Shown piece after piece: positions 34,389-46,026 of a stretch of 64,000 nucleotides of DNA. The position numbers were made by a program, and so were the translations under genes. The stretch comes from Poa pratensis (Eukaryota > Streptophyta > Magnoliopsida > Poales > Poaceae). Each line of letters starts with the position of its first letter. Position 1 is the first letter of the stretch. The stretch lies in the NCBI GenBank assembly GCA_947311845.1, contig CAMZMU010000059.1, forward strand, positions 42,044,982 through 42,108,981. The letters are read 5' to 3'. Below the pieces are notes generated by a model. The model ran no database searches. It was not told where the DNA came from and saw only the letters and a list, made by a program, of their open reading frames with translations.

Positions 34389-36212
34389 TTATAGAGGTTT
34401 TACGCCAAGGATCAAGGCGGACTTAAGGCCAAGTGACAACCCACTAGACTCGATCACCTCAAACGACTCTGTGTCCCGGCCTTCCGGCAGATCCCAATCG
34501 AAATTGTACATCATGTTAGCTAGCGTGAGCTCCACGAGGCGTGTCGCAAAGGTGGCGCCAGGACATCCCCTCCTCCCCGCACCAAACGGTATGAACGTTG
34601 TGTCCTTGCCGCTGTAGTCAACTGCCCTGCCTAGAAACCTCCCTGGACGGAACTCCTCTGCATTCTCCCATGACTCACTATCCCTTCCGATCGCCCATGT
34701 ATTAATTATGACACGGGTCTTGGCTGGGATTTCATAGCCATGTAGCCGTGTGTCCTCGATCGTTTCACGTACGATGAGGAATGGCATTAGCCGCAATGCT
34801 TCTTTAACGACGGCTTGTAGGAGGATCATCTTCTCCAGCTCCTCCTCAACGACTCCTCCATGCGTACCAACAGCAACCTGTCTCACCTCCGCTTGCACCT
34901 TTGCCATTTCTCTTGGATTCTTAAGAAGCTCGGCCATCGTCCATTCTATCGTCTTGTAGGTCGTGTCGATGCCTGCTATGAACATGTCCTGCAACACATA
35001 GAAATATAGTTGCTTTTAAAAAAAAATGCTGGAAGGTCCCCGTGTGTGATGTAGTTTCGAAAATTTCGTCACGAGAAACATAATTGTGTAAGAAAAATTA
35101 TAAGTTAGACACTTAGTTTTGAAGTAATGCATTTCTTTCATGATCAAAGCACCGTACTAATGTCCTTTGTATTGGCTCCATGTGATTCCGAGACAACAAC
35201 TATGTGTGCGCTCGCGGACGGAAGAAGCTCTCGGGTGTCTCTAGCAGCATTCATGGTTATGTTTCTCATAAATGGCAAATTAATTAAGCTGTTGTTGTTA
35301 TAGGAAACGTACCAAAATAAGTGCCTTGGCGTCAATCCGGTCCATCTTAAAACCCTGATCGCCCTCTTTGACGATCGATAGCAGGTCATCCAGGAGGTCA
35401 CGAACCTCGTCATCTCGTCGGCTCCTCTCGCGCTCTGTGAGTGCGGCTTCCAGAAAACGGTCGAGCTTAGCCGCCGTCTTCTTCACCCTTGCGTCGAGCC
35501 CCGTCGCCCAGTCCAACCACCGTAGTCGCGGGAACACGTCACTCACGGCGAATGTTTCGAGCAGGTCGGTGAGCTCCTTCATCATGTCGCGGACCACCGC
35601 CGGCTCCACGCCGCCGAGCTTGTTCCCGAACGCCGCTTTCAAGATTACGGTGTTGGCTAGGCTGCTGACAAGCTCGGTCACGTTGACGACTCCTCTGCCC
35701 TCACCGGCGCCGCATGCGGCACGGATCTGTTGCACGAAGCCTGCGACCTCCTGCGCCCGTAGCGCGCGGAAGGAGTCGACCGCCTCACGCTGAGGAGGTG
35801 CACGACGGCGATGCGCCGCGACTGGCGCCACCGCTCGCCGTAGGGCTGAAGGCGATGTCCCGGCAGCCGTAAAGCGCGCCGCGGGCCGTGTAGCTCTGTG
35901 CCCGGCTGCAGAAGACGTGGTCCTGGGTCTTGAGCACGGCCTCTGCCAAGGACGCCGAGGATACCACGACTGTCGGCACGGAGCCGAGGCGGAGGAGGAA
36001 GAGCGGGCCGTGGCGCCGCGCGAGCGCCTGCAGCCTCCGGTGGAGGTGGCCGCCGCCGAGCTGGTGCAAGTTGCCGATGATGGGCAGCGCGGAGGCGACG
36101 GCGGGAGGCCGTCCTTGCGGACTGACCAGAAGGTTCTAGCGACAACGAGGCAGGAAACCAGGAAGACGAGAGCGAGGACTAGGGTAGTAGAGTCGAACTG
36201 AAGAGAAGCCAT
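34389..36212 (-). pseudogene. CYP71-type cytochrome P450, probably disabled (copy 3)
   Basis: Exon 1 is 36212-35313, followed by a phase-0 intron; exon 2 is 34988-34389. It is a tandem sister of copy 2. Against the sisters, exon 1 carries three single-base deletions: near 36090 (after the Pro-rich hinge), near 35842 (AFSPYGERW block) and near 35780 (LLSVKRVDS block). Together they remove one codon, so the frame recovers. About 100 residues (roughly 45-145) are read out of frame, yet without a stop. The remaining domain is well conserved: I-helix AGIDTT, ExxR KEALR, RPGRF and haem loop FGAGRRGCPG. A further 3-codon loss removes the conserved His-Pro-Pro just after ExxR. A gene finder could call this an intact protein of about 499 residues. 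I judge it a pseudogene unless the deletions are sequencing errors. Confidence 0.85.
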
Positions 36213-37228
36213 AGCGTACGTTGTGGGTGTTGCGCAGCAACACAGATGCAAGTCTGCAACTGAGACAGAACACTCATATATTCGATTGAGAACAATGAGA
36301 AGGAAGCTTCGCTGGGGTTTCGTTCTATGCTTTGCTACTGAGGAAGAAGCTGCATCGCCCCATGCACTCATTGGTCACCACGTGTTTTGACAGAATTCCC
36401 CTAGATCCGGAGGGTGCCGTCTTATCCATCACGGCCATCGGGTCCGTCCAGGTCCATCGCTCTCTTGGAGGGGACGGAGAAGTAGCTGTTGGAACTCGGG
36501 AGCAGGCGAGGCTATTCTGTCGTGGGAGGGAGAGGTTGGCGTCTGGTTGAAGGAGCGGTTATGAATTCATGGACTTTTATTTATCGGAATTCTTAACTCT
36601 CAGATACCTAAAAATTAACGTAGTGCCTAATTGAGTCATACGCCATCGGATTTGCATCGCGATTCATGCACCTATTAAATACACCAGACTGTTAGATTAA
36701 CTTTGTGATTCATACTAGTCACAAGTTACCACTGAGATTCGGTGACATCATCATAGTGAGAATTATGTTAAATTATTGAAAATGATGTCCCGTTATGTGA
36801 TGTGAATGTCGTGACACAATTGCAAGAGGATGAATAGGTACTTGTGTGGCTACACGTGAACGAGACCGACGTGCCTCAACCACTATATCATGTGTATGGT
36901 GGTGGTGCAGTTCAGCAACAACTCGTGGTGACTATGCGTGGAAACCTACAAAATGAAGCATATGTATTTCGCGCGGCCACGCATTGCAGGCGTCAGATGT
37001 AATACCAAAAGGACGAGACGTTCTAGAATAAGTGACTCAGTCACTGAACCACAATATTAATAATGTGTATGGTGGTGCAAAATTACCAATGGCTCTTTGT
37101 TGGACTATGGAAAATTAACAAAATTTGCACATGGAAATGTCGTCATTTTTATACCTCAATCGTGACCATACAGTATCATGCCTCAAAACAGGAAAACATT
37201 TTTTTTTAGATCTTGGTCTAAAGACTGA

Positions 37229-37523
37229 GGGCTACTTTGATTCATACGATACGGAAAGTGTAGCAATAGAGAACTCATAGGATTGGCATGGCATGTCTAA
37301 TTGAATCCTACAGGAAGCGAATTTTTTTTTATTATGGTGATGGAACTTTTTCATATGATTAGACCTCATAACATTTTCCTATAAAGTTTGTACTACAAGA
37401 TTCTTATTATAGGGATTTTTACTATAGGATATGATACTATGAATCAAACGGATTCGAATGAAAAATTTCCGTAACATTTCAATCCTACACGATTATCTGA
37501 CAATCTATGAATCAAATGAGCCC
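37229..37523. mobile_element. MITE with ~18-bp inverted ends (Tourist-like?)
   Basis: The left end GGGCTACTTTGATTCATA and the inverted right end GGGCTCATTTGATTCATA define a 295-bp AT-rich element. The size and GGGC-type ends suggest a Tourist/Harbinger-type MITE, but a 3-bp target duplication is not clear. No genes are recognised in 36550-38230 otherwise. Confidence 0.6.
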
Positions 37524-38234
37524 GGTGAGTCTAGCTAAGGTTTGTTTAGACCCGAATCTAGTACAAGACCTGTTCGAAGGGAGTCAAATGTCAAATGGAC
37601 CCGCTTGTCAGTGTATGGCATACAATTATTTTTATCTCTCTCTATTCTTGCAGGTGGGATCCACGAGAGCGCTAAACGTTGGAGTAGATTTCACTTTCTT
37701 AGACGTGAGTCTAAGAATTTTCTTAGCCATCTCTAAGGTTGTACACGCTCTAAATTCCACAACCACTGTAGGAATGGGCACACTGGCGAGATGGCTAGCA
37801 AGCATACTGAGTTTGGACTTTGGAGCGTAGATGGGAGAAAGGAAGGAATATGGTGAAGCTAGCTATATCTCGTGAAGTTGTTTTTACTGGCGATGGGGAG
37901 TAGAAGCAGTGAAGAGTTAAAAGTTAAAACGGGTGAGGGAGACAACGACCACTTAACGACACTAATACAGATAGGGTCACGAAGGCCCCCAAATCTCACA
38001 CGAAGAGTTGAAATGTGGGACTGAGCTTCGGTGACTTGTAGACTACAAGTCACGGAGAGACTTGTGCACATCTCAGCCCTCCGTTTTAGATCCAATGGAT
38101 ACGATTTGTCCAAATTTTTAACTCCAAATAAAAAGTGTTTAGAAAAAATTGAAAAACATCCAGTAAATCACAAATGCCTCGCTTTATATTCTGGAAAAGT
38201 TACATCCTATTTCGATTAATATTTTTTAAATAAA

Positions 38235-40647
38235 CTAGCATGGCGGCCCTCGCAAATGCGAGGGCATCATCTATCATTGGTTGAATGTCCACGAAATAAA
38301 GTTATAGTTTCACCGATATCATACTATTTTCCATTATGTGACAATATACAAAATTGTTGTACAACTACCGCAAATTTTTGTAAGCAAAGTATCACGTACG
38401 CGAGTAACTTCTTTGGCAATCTGAGTTTTTTGCGAAAAAGGTTATCATGCCATATGTTGAAATACCCACGTAAATAATATTTGATATATGAACTGAACTA
38501 TAGTTCTTACACGATGTTAGATTACTATGGGAGACTCCATAGTATATTCTCCTAAAAGGTAATACGTCACATTAAATAGTCAACATTATGTTTTTTTATG
38601 TTTCTTCCTCTCATTTACTCATTTTGTGTAACAATGTGCAAAACATGAACGTTCATGATGAAACTTTGGTCGTTATTCTTATATGAATATACTGCTAATA
38701 ATCAATTAATTTCTTCTAGGCATACTGATTAACATGTTTATGCATCAATACTCAAAGTTAGATAAGTTATAATCAAAGTTTTCTAGACTCTTAACTTATC
38801 ATGATCTTCACCCAATAGTTGGACACACCGAGTCAATGTATTTTATGTGTTATGAAAAATATCTCCACGGATTGGATAGCATAGTATACAACTCTTAATC
38901 GAATTGAAATAACATGTGCTCTTATGTTGATTTCGTTACATAAGAGAAATATACATACAAATAGTCCAAATATGTTTACCACACAAAGTAAAACATTCCA
39001 TCCAGAAATATTATACTCCCTCCGTTCCTGAATGCAAGGGGTATAGTTTTTTGAGAAAAAAATCCAAAATATAGGGTTCATAGTGATTTTTGGACGAATT
39101 TACCCATCAAAAATGAGTTTCATTCTCGAACGGAGTGATTTTATGGATTGTTTTCATTTGTTGTCTATTAGGGACTCTCTTCTGAATTTTGTCTGAAACA
39201 AATGTGTCCATAGTATGCCAAATACTCATGTCTTAATATCCGTGTAGAAAACTATACCTCTTACATTCAGGAATAGAGGGAGTAAGTACTAAGTGGACGC
39301 TTTTCACGTCCTCTGAAAAATTGGAACAACACACCATGTGGATACTAAATATATATGAAACATGCCAGTTGCAAATCTGTGGTGACTTGGCCCTATGTGT
39401 ATCATCAAACCAAATGTTTTATAGTGTGAGGGATGGTCCCATCGATAGTGTGTCAACTTGTTGTATCTTCACCAATTTTGAAGGTTTGATGCTTTGACTC
39501 TTTGTGAGTCATATATATCTGAATGTCGATCCATGTGAGAATCATTAAGCCGGTAACTTTTTTGGGTGAGGGATGTTTCCACCGTTAATAGGATTAACAT
39601 AGTGGCATCATTAATATTAAATTTCACGACTTGGAACTCCAAACTCTCGTAGGCATTTTGTGAGAGTGTCAGTCCTATGGTAGTCGAATAAATATCCGTT
39701 TATGTTAACTCAATCACGGAAACAATGTATGTAGTGCGACTAATCTCGTGACATTCAAAATTTCACGATTCCAAACTTCTTCTTTTACATATGAGTATGA
39801 TGGTTGTTGAATAGGTGTACTCATTCATAAAAACAATGTCCTCTTTGAGTCCACAATTAATCTATGTTCTGGTGTTTTGTCAAAATGAAACTTTATAAAG
39901 TTTGACTAAATGCCTAAATGTATATATAATTTAACATCTAAAATATAAAAGCATTATTGTTGGAATCATCATAAAAATCATATTAAACAAACGTAACATT
40001 ATTAATGTTGATATTTATAGTTACAATCTTTGGTCAATTTGTACAAAATTTAAATTTAATTAAAGTCGGAAATGCAGGCTAAATAAAACCTGAGAAATTA
40101 CATGGTTATTAGTTTAATTATTTATTAGATGTCCATATCCTAGCGGCTCCAATCGACCACGTTTCAGGATTTTTCTTTTTTCTTTTAGCTATCACGTTTC
40201 AGCCAAGGTTGTTGGTACCTTCTGTCGTACACGGATGTTTTTGAAGGAGTCCGACCTGCTAGTGCATGATATATCCAAACGGTTCCTCAAGGACCAATCA
40301 GCCATCACCGTTTTTCATTGCCAGGGCCCACCACGAAAAGAGAACCCGTATGTACTACGCAGAATTTTTTGGTACGATCAGCTTACCTTAAAAATGGTAC
40401 GATCAGCTCTGATTAAATCACACCCATTATTTTTTTCTTTTAGCAGTACCGTTTCGGCCAAGACACACATTTTCTGTGACATACGTGTCAAGATATCTTT
40501 TGTGAGACACACATATTTACGTAACTCTAGATTTCAAAAAAATCTCAGCCGTATATCTTAGATCTAACTACTAAAATTAATTTAGGTGATGTGGATCAAC
40601 CTAATGCCTCGAAAAACTAACTCATTTTGCTTTTAGTATATAATAGA
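38235..40647 (-). mobile_element. Non-autonomous Helitron 2 (2.41 kb)
   Basis: On the minus strand the 5' end is TCTATTATATACTAAAAGCA at 40647. The 3' end has the palindromic hairpin (GCCCTCGCATTTGCGAGGGC) followed by seven bases and CTAG at 38238-38235. It is inserted between A and T. The interior is AT-rich, contains a Stowaway MITE (39014-39284), and has no Rep/helicase. Confidence 0.87.
39014..39284. mobile_element. Stowaway-like MITE nested in Helitron 2
   Basis: A TA-bounded, 271-bp element with ends TACTCCCTCCGTTCCTGAAT and, inverted, TACTCCCTCTATTCCTGAAT. An internal match to the end (TTCTCGAACGGAGTG near 39122) suggests a composite of two shorter elements. Confidence 0.75.
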
Positions 40648-40649
40648 TA

Positions 40650-42890
40650 GCATTTTACCATTTTAAGCTATAAATTTTACTTATTCACAAAATAATGGTC
40701 CAAATGAAATGAAACTTTCTCAGAGTATAAAACGTTATGTTTCCCTTTTCAAAATTCTCTGCGTGTCTCTTTTGTACCATTTCAACCTGTACACTGCGAT
40801 TTGTAGGCATCCACAATATCCAGAAAAGATCAAAGATAGCAAAGTAAAGCTGCATCGATAATGGTTTTTCAGAGTAAGCTACATAAATCTCCTGTAGATG
40901 GAAAACAAAGTGGACTCAACTCAGAGTAAGCTGATTCTTGAAAAAGAAAAACCCCGACCAAGCTAAATTGTTGAAACCACGGTGGCCCAGCCGCCATAAG
41001 CAGGAATGGGCCTGCCATTGTCACGCATTGCAACTGCGCGGGCGCGGCTCAGTCCTCTTCCCCGTCGGCATCGCTGCGTTTGGGACGATGATGTTGTCGT
41101 TGTGGCTGTGTGCGCGCGGCTTGCTGATGGAGTGCAGATTTCCATGGTTTCTCGGCCGTGCACCCTCGCCAAGTCGTACGACCACCAGACAATACGCATT
41201 ATTGTTGTTCGATCCGAATTGCTCGGACGGCACTCTGCCGTCGTCGTCCTTCGGTGCGCGGCTCTGCCACATCTCGGCAGTAGTCACCAGTATTTGTTGT
41301 CATGTGTAGTTGCTATTACACAAGGAAAATCACTTGTTAAGATTCCCTGGTTGTGTGGCCTGCTTGTTTCTGTTGTAAACCAGGTCGTGTAAATTTCTCA
41401 ACAATCATATAAACCATACGCATGCTGCCTCCTGCGGTGCGCGGCTCTGCCTCATGATCCTACATGAGTAGAGATATCTTTTTTTTACCAAGTTCACATA
41501 GATTGTTTGTAATAAAGGCTTAAATTTTGGGACAGAGATAACCATAAATGTATTCACTGAATCTTGTAAGAAAATAGGTCTAAGATGGACCACAATGGAT
41601 AGCTTGCGTGTTTCTGATTTGTGAGTCGCATCTTGGTGGGTTATTATTTTATGGGTAGAGGAAAAAAATGTTATTCTAAATTCTGCACTTCTCTAGTCGT
41701 CCGTCGAAGTTGTGTGGGCATGTGTGTATGGATGTATGTGTGAGTGCATGTATATTTAGGTATGAGTGTATGACTTCATGTTTTCCAAACAGAATAAAAA
41801 TGTATAATATGTTGTAAAACATATCTTGATATTGCTCTCTAAAGTTTTACAGTATATGATTTTATAATTTTACTTGAATTAAATCTCAAATTTGGTTCAT
41901 GTATTTATGCATGCAAGAATCTATTGTCACCCGTTGAGGGCCGTTAAAAAATAGGGTAATATTTGTTTGCTCTTCATGTCTTGCACAAACAGACCCCGAA
42001 CAATATCGTTTATAATCGTTTGGTTGTGAATCTGGTATGCATAAGTGGCCATGTAGAACATTTTTCAATTGTGATGACATTTCTCTTATTACTCAGACAT
42101 GTATAATTAATAACATTATGTTTATGTTTTGACTTTTTACTTGCTTTTCGTGTATGTAAATGTGCATGTCAAATTTTACACATTGGACAACTGTTTTAGT
42201 TGTTTCTTGGTTTCTTTGTCAAATTTTACACATTGGACAACTTTTTACTTGCTTTTGTTTTGTTCCATCGTGGTGGTTTGGAGTTATATACATGGTGGAT
42301 AAGGGACATGGTATATTATACACACTGTAATTAGCGTTGCGGCCGGCCGGATTTAAAGATTAAAGAAGTAAAAGATTAAAATAAGAAAAATGTACTGACT
42401 TCGGCTAACTCCTTTTTATCTTCGGATCCAATTAAGCGACAGATGATGTTTTCTTATAGTATTGAACATGGACACCTTACTTTGACTTATGTATTTGGTT
42501 TTTAAACGGACTACTGTCAGCTAGACACTACAGATCGTGTTATTGTTCAAGACATGCATATAGTTAATACATAGATATTAAAAAATAAGATAAAAATCTA
42601 TGCATGAGCAAGCTGTTCCTATCTAGGAGAACACATGGTCTTTACCGATCGATCGATCAGGTAGTTATACGTCCAATCGATGAGCTTATACGTCCAATCC
42701 GGTTATAAGATCGACCAGCTAGTTATATGTATTTATTCCATGCAAAAAAAAAAGTTATATGTATTTATTCGTCAAAAAAGCTAGTTATACGTTGGACCGG
42801 CTAATTATACGTCCGGCCGGCCGGAAGCGGACCTGTGCCTGCAAACCGCGATACGTGGTATTTAACGTGCTGGTGTTACACGTACTATCA
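40650..42890. other. Intergenic / possible interior of Helitron 4
   Basis: No supportable gene. A GC-richer island at 40980-41290 has several overlapping open frames of about 80-128 codons without a domain. A 27-bp sequence (beginning GTCAAATTTTACACATTGG) is repeated at about 42168 and about 42218. Palindromic CCGGCCGGCCGG lies at about 42812-42826. Confidence 0.4.
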
Positions 42891-42899
42891 CGGGACGAT

Positions 42900-43105
42900 G
42901 ATTGTTTTTCTTTTTTGGAGGGCATATGACGTGATTGGGTTGTACATGTGGAAAACAACTTATTTGTACTGATTAATACTGTACGTAACTTTTCCATATT
43001 TTAATCTCAGCCATCAAAACAAAAATGAGCGGATTATATATTTATAACCTATGTGGATTAACGTGGTGTCTCGAATAACTCACTCATTTTGCTTTTAGTA
43101 TATAA
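42900..43105 (-). mobile_element. 5' end of Helitron 4, split by Helitron 3
   Basis: The plus strand reads ...CTCATTTTGCTTTTAGTATATAA up to 43105 and resumes as TAGA at 45623-45626. Together these restore the minus-strand 5' terminus TCTATTATATACTAAAAGCA of this Helitron family. The upstream portion with the GTGGATTAACGTGGTG motif also matches the family. The 3' terminus to the left could not be located, so only the 5' part is annotated. Confidence 0.75.
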
Positions 43106-43702
43106 CTAGCAGGGTGGCCCTCGCATATGCGAGGGCGTCATCTTAAAAATCTATTTTAATTTAAGGTAATATGTACTATTACTTTAGTATGTTATTGAAA
43201 TGATGTTACGTATTTATTAAAACTACCAATGAGAGTCTACTGAAGTTTACGTAAGCAAATTAATTTTACTTTATCCGCATTTATGGCTGAACTATCAGTG
43301 TTCATTTCCATATATTTGTTAATATTCGTCTCTCGTTTGCAAGTATGTCTGCATAATCGGCAACTGAGACATTTCTTAGTTATATATGGAGATAAGTGTT
43401 CAGATAATATTACAATGCAAATACTCATTATCATACATAAGCATAAGAAAAATGTGAGGGCATCATTTTGAATATATTCAAATTAAATAGAATTTCTAAT
43501 TGCAAGGATATTCATATTATGCAATAAAATAAAAATCGGTTCCTCGGTCACCGTGAATGTTGTGCATTTTAAAATATATTACCTTTCCTGATATTGTATG
43601 TTGATCTAATGTAATTTTGTATTTAGGCATACTTGAAGATCTAATTTTTTAATACAATAAAAATAGGCTCCAGTAAATTAATAGCCATACATTTTTTATT
43701 AA

Positions 43703-43916
43703 ACCATTTCTAGTTTAGCCCAATATTATCATATTAGGTCTTTGTTATATAATTTGTCGATTCAAATATTTCTAGACTATGGTAGATTAATGCAGATACT
43801 GTTAGCTAACCATTTCTAGTTTACTCCATTTTTATCAAATTAGGTCTTTATTATATAATTTGTCGATTCAAAGATTTCTAGACTATGGTAGATTACTACA
43901 GATACTATTAGCTATT
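43703..43916. repeat. Diverged ~107-bp tandem duplication
   Basis: Two adjacent copies begin AACCATTTCTAGTTTA and end GATACTRTTAGCT. They differ at roughly a dozen sites, so the duplication is older than the 80-bp one downstream. Confidence 0.85.
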
Positions 43917-44315
43917 TTCACTGAAATGAAAAAAACAATGTTTTGAGGATACAATCAGAAATTAGTTAATCATATCTTTTAAAATTATCTTTTTGAGACT
44001 GAAAACTATCTCTCGTTACATCAGAACCGGCTGTAAATATAGTTAACTGTTTTTCAGTTTTTGCCTCCCACATCTTCAAAGAATCAAGATCGAACCTCTG
44101 ACAATTTAGATGTCAAATTTGTTGGTTTCTAATTTTCTTATTACAACATACGTCCTATTGGCCGATACGGTATTCCACAAACAATAGGTTTGCCTGACCC
44201 CATCAATTTCCTAGGGTGGTTGTCACGGTTTTTCTAATACGACCAGTAGTACTCATACGCATCTCTTTGTGCTTTTATTTTCATGTATAATATGGTCGGT
44301 CTTGTAGCTTGCTTT

Positions 44316-44649
44316 TATTAATTGGTTATGCCTGACAATGGCTTTTTGTGGACAATATTTTAATAGTGGGGACTATTTTCATAGTGAAAAACCATGATCT
44401 TCGATCGGACGACGATGGCGCTTATACACTGTTTCCTTCTGGCGTTTCTTTTGGAGAATATGGACATGAGTTGTTGCCTTGGTGGTGTTTGTGCTGCTGT
44501 AATGACTGGAGCTCGGGACTTTTGTTTTCTAGCTTATTCTTCTTTTTTCGTCCATGTGTATTTGTAATGCCATTAGGGTATTGCCTTGTTGCGGAGGAAT
44601 GAGTAGTTGATATGTTCTCAAATTAATATATACCCTTTATCTAAAAAAG
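44316..44649 (+). mobile_element. 5'-truncated retroposon, relative of the 33-kb element
   Basis: This matches the last 330 bp of the retroposon at 33045-34344 (the segment around ATCTTTGATCGG, the TTGCCTTGGTGGTG stretch, and the end TATACCCTTTATCTAAAAAA). 5' truncation is usual for non-LTR insertions. No clear target duplication was seen. Confidence 0.75.
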
Positions 44650-44650
44650 C

Positions 44651-44810
44651 TAGTCTCACCCTCAAATCTATCTAATTTGTCCTATCTGGTGGATAATGCT
44701 ATGCCTACGTCTCCTATGTGTGTTCATTCTTAGTCTCACCCTCAAATCTATCTAATTTGTCCTATCTGGTGGATAATGCTATGCCTACGTCTCCTATGTG
44801 TGTTCATTCT
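44651..44810. repeat. Exact 2 x 80-bp tandem duplication
   Basis: Two identical 80-bp units start TAGTCTCACCCTCAAATC at 44651 and 44731. The absence of differences indicates a very recent event or an assembly duplication. Confidence 0.95.
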
Positions 44811-45834
44811 TAGTTTTGACTTTGATCTCTCGAGTGATCTATACGACATCGTTCGTATTTGTTTTATTAGAATGTCATTTGTTTTGCACATATTTGATAT
44901 AAGTTATCAAGTAAGCCATCTGCATTTAGATATTCAGGATATGTATACCTGCGCTAATTGAGCCGATCATGATATAGAACATTTTAGTTTATAATCTGAA
45001 AAAAAAATATTTTATAATTTTAAAAACGTTTTATTTATGTAGAACATTTTAGTTTATACTCTGAAAAAAGAACATTTTATTTTATAATTGAAAATACGTT
45101 TTATTTTTGTTAATAAACATGAATAATTAGATGGTGTGTGGCTAACAACTAACATGGTCCGTCTTAAGTTAGAGCTGTATTGCATTCCTCATGTGCATAT
45201 ACGTAAGAGGCTGATGTGCATCGATCTATCCATGTCCCGAGTTTTAGACCTCCCATAGTCGCATGTTGTAGTGTCATGATCAGCAATAGAACACAAAGCT
45301 ACGTACTCCACATGGACTCGTTTGTATTTGTTGTTCAGCTTTGGATTTCCTTTGACCAAGTTCCGTGCTCCACATGGACTCAATGGGCCTAGGTCACGTT
45401 TTTTTTTTGAGAAGGTCACGTAAAAACTGGTGCAGCTCCAATATATCGTGAGCTTTTCATGTTTTATCGTGTCAAACGGAACTACCACCGTTACGTAACT
45501 AATATTCTTTCCTTAAATCCTAACCATTGATTTTAAATCTAACTACTAAAATTAATTAAGATGATGTGGCTTAACGTGGTGGCTCTATTAGCTAACTCAT
45601 TTTGCTTTTAGTATATAATAGATAGATAGATAGATAATAGATGTGGGTTACAGCCGTGTGAATGATTGGGTTTTGAAGCGTAAAATTAGTTGCATAACTG
45701 TTGTCTCCCACCATATCACATCACTTTGGTTTCAGTTATGACATGCTGTTACTCAATCGTTGCGTATTTAGCTGTTTTCATCTTTTGCTTCTGAATGTGA
45801 GTCTTCTACCATGCCATCTATCTATTCACAATGG

Positions 45835-46020
45835 GGAGTATCATATACTAGTATCATGTATATAATACTAGTCTATGTTACTACCTCCACAATGGGTAGT
45901 AACATATGTGCGGTATCATATAATACAATATTAATTAGGTTGTAGACTCATATTGCGTTGGAATCCGTTATGTTACGGTATCTACCTATGATACTAGTTT
46001 AATCTCTCTCATCATTAATT
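45835..46020. mobile_element. MITE-like repeat (TACTA/ATACTAGT type), limits uncertain
   Basis: Repeats of ACAATGGGGAGTATCATA / ACAATGGGTAGTAACATA and ATGATACTAG resemble a common grass MITE. It directly abuts the truncated 5' end of Helitron 5. A (GATA)n run lies at about 45621-45636. Confidence 0.5.
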
Positions 46021-46026
46021 GCAGTG

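Larger units (their letters stand above)
43106..45622 (-). mobile_element. Non-autonomous Helitron 3 (2.52 kb), inserted in Helitron 4
   Basis: The 3' end has CTAG at 43109-43106, then seven bases, then a perfect palindromic hairpin at 43117-43136. The 5' end TCTATTATATACTAAAAGCA is at 45622. It is inserted between A (43105) and T (45623), four bases inside the 5' tip of Helitron 4. The interior holds two tandem duplications (43703-43916 and 44651-44810) and a 5'-truncated retroposon (44316-44649). Confidence 0.87.

Noticed and set aside
40980..41310. GC-richer island with overlapping 80-128-codon frames
   Set aside because: All frames are mutually overlapping shadows without a recognisable protein or splice context.
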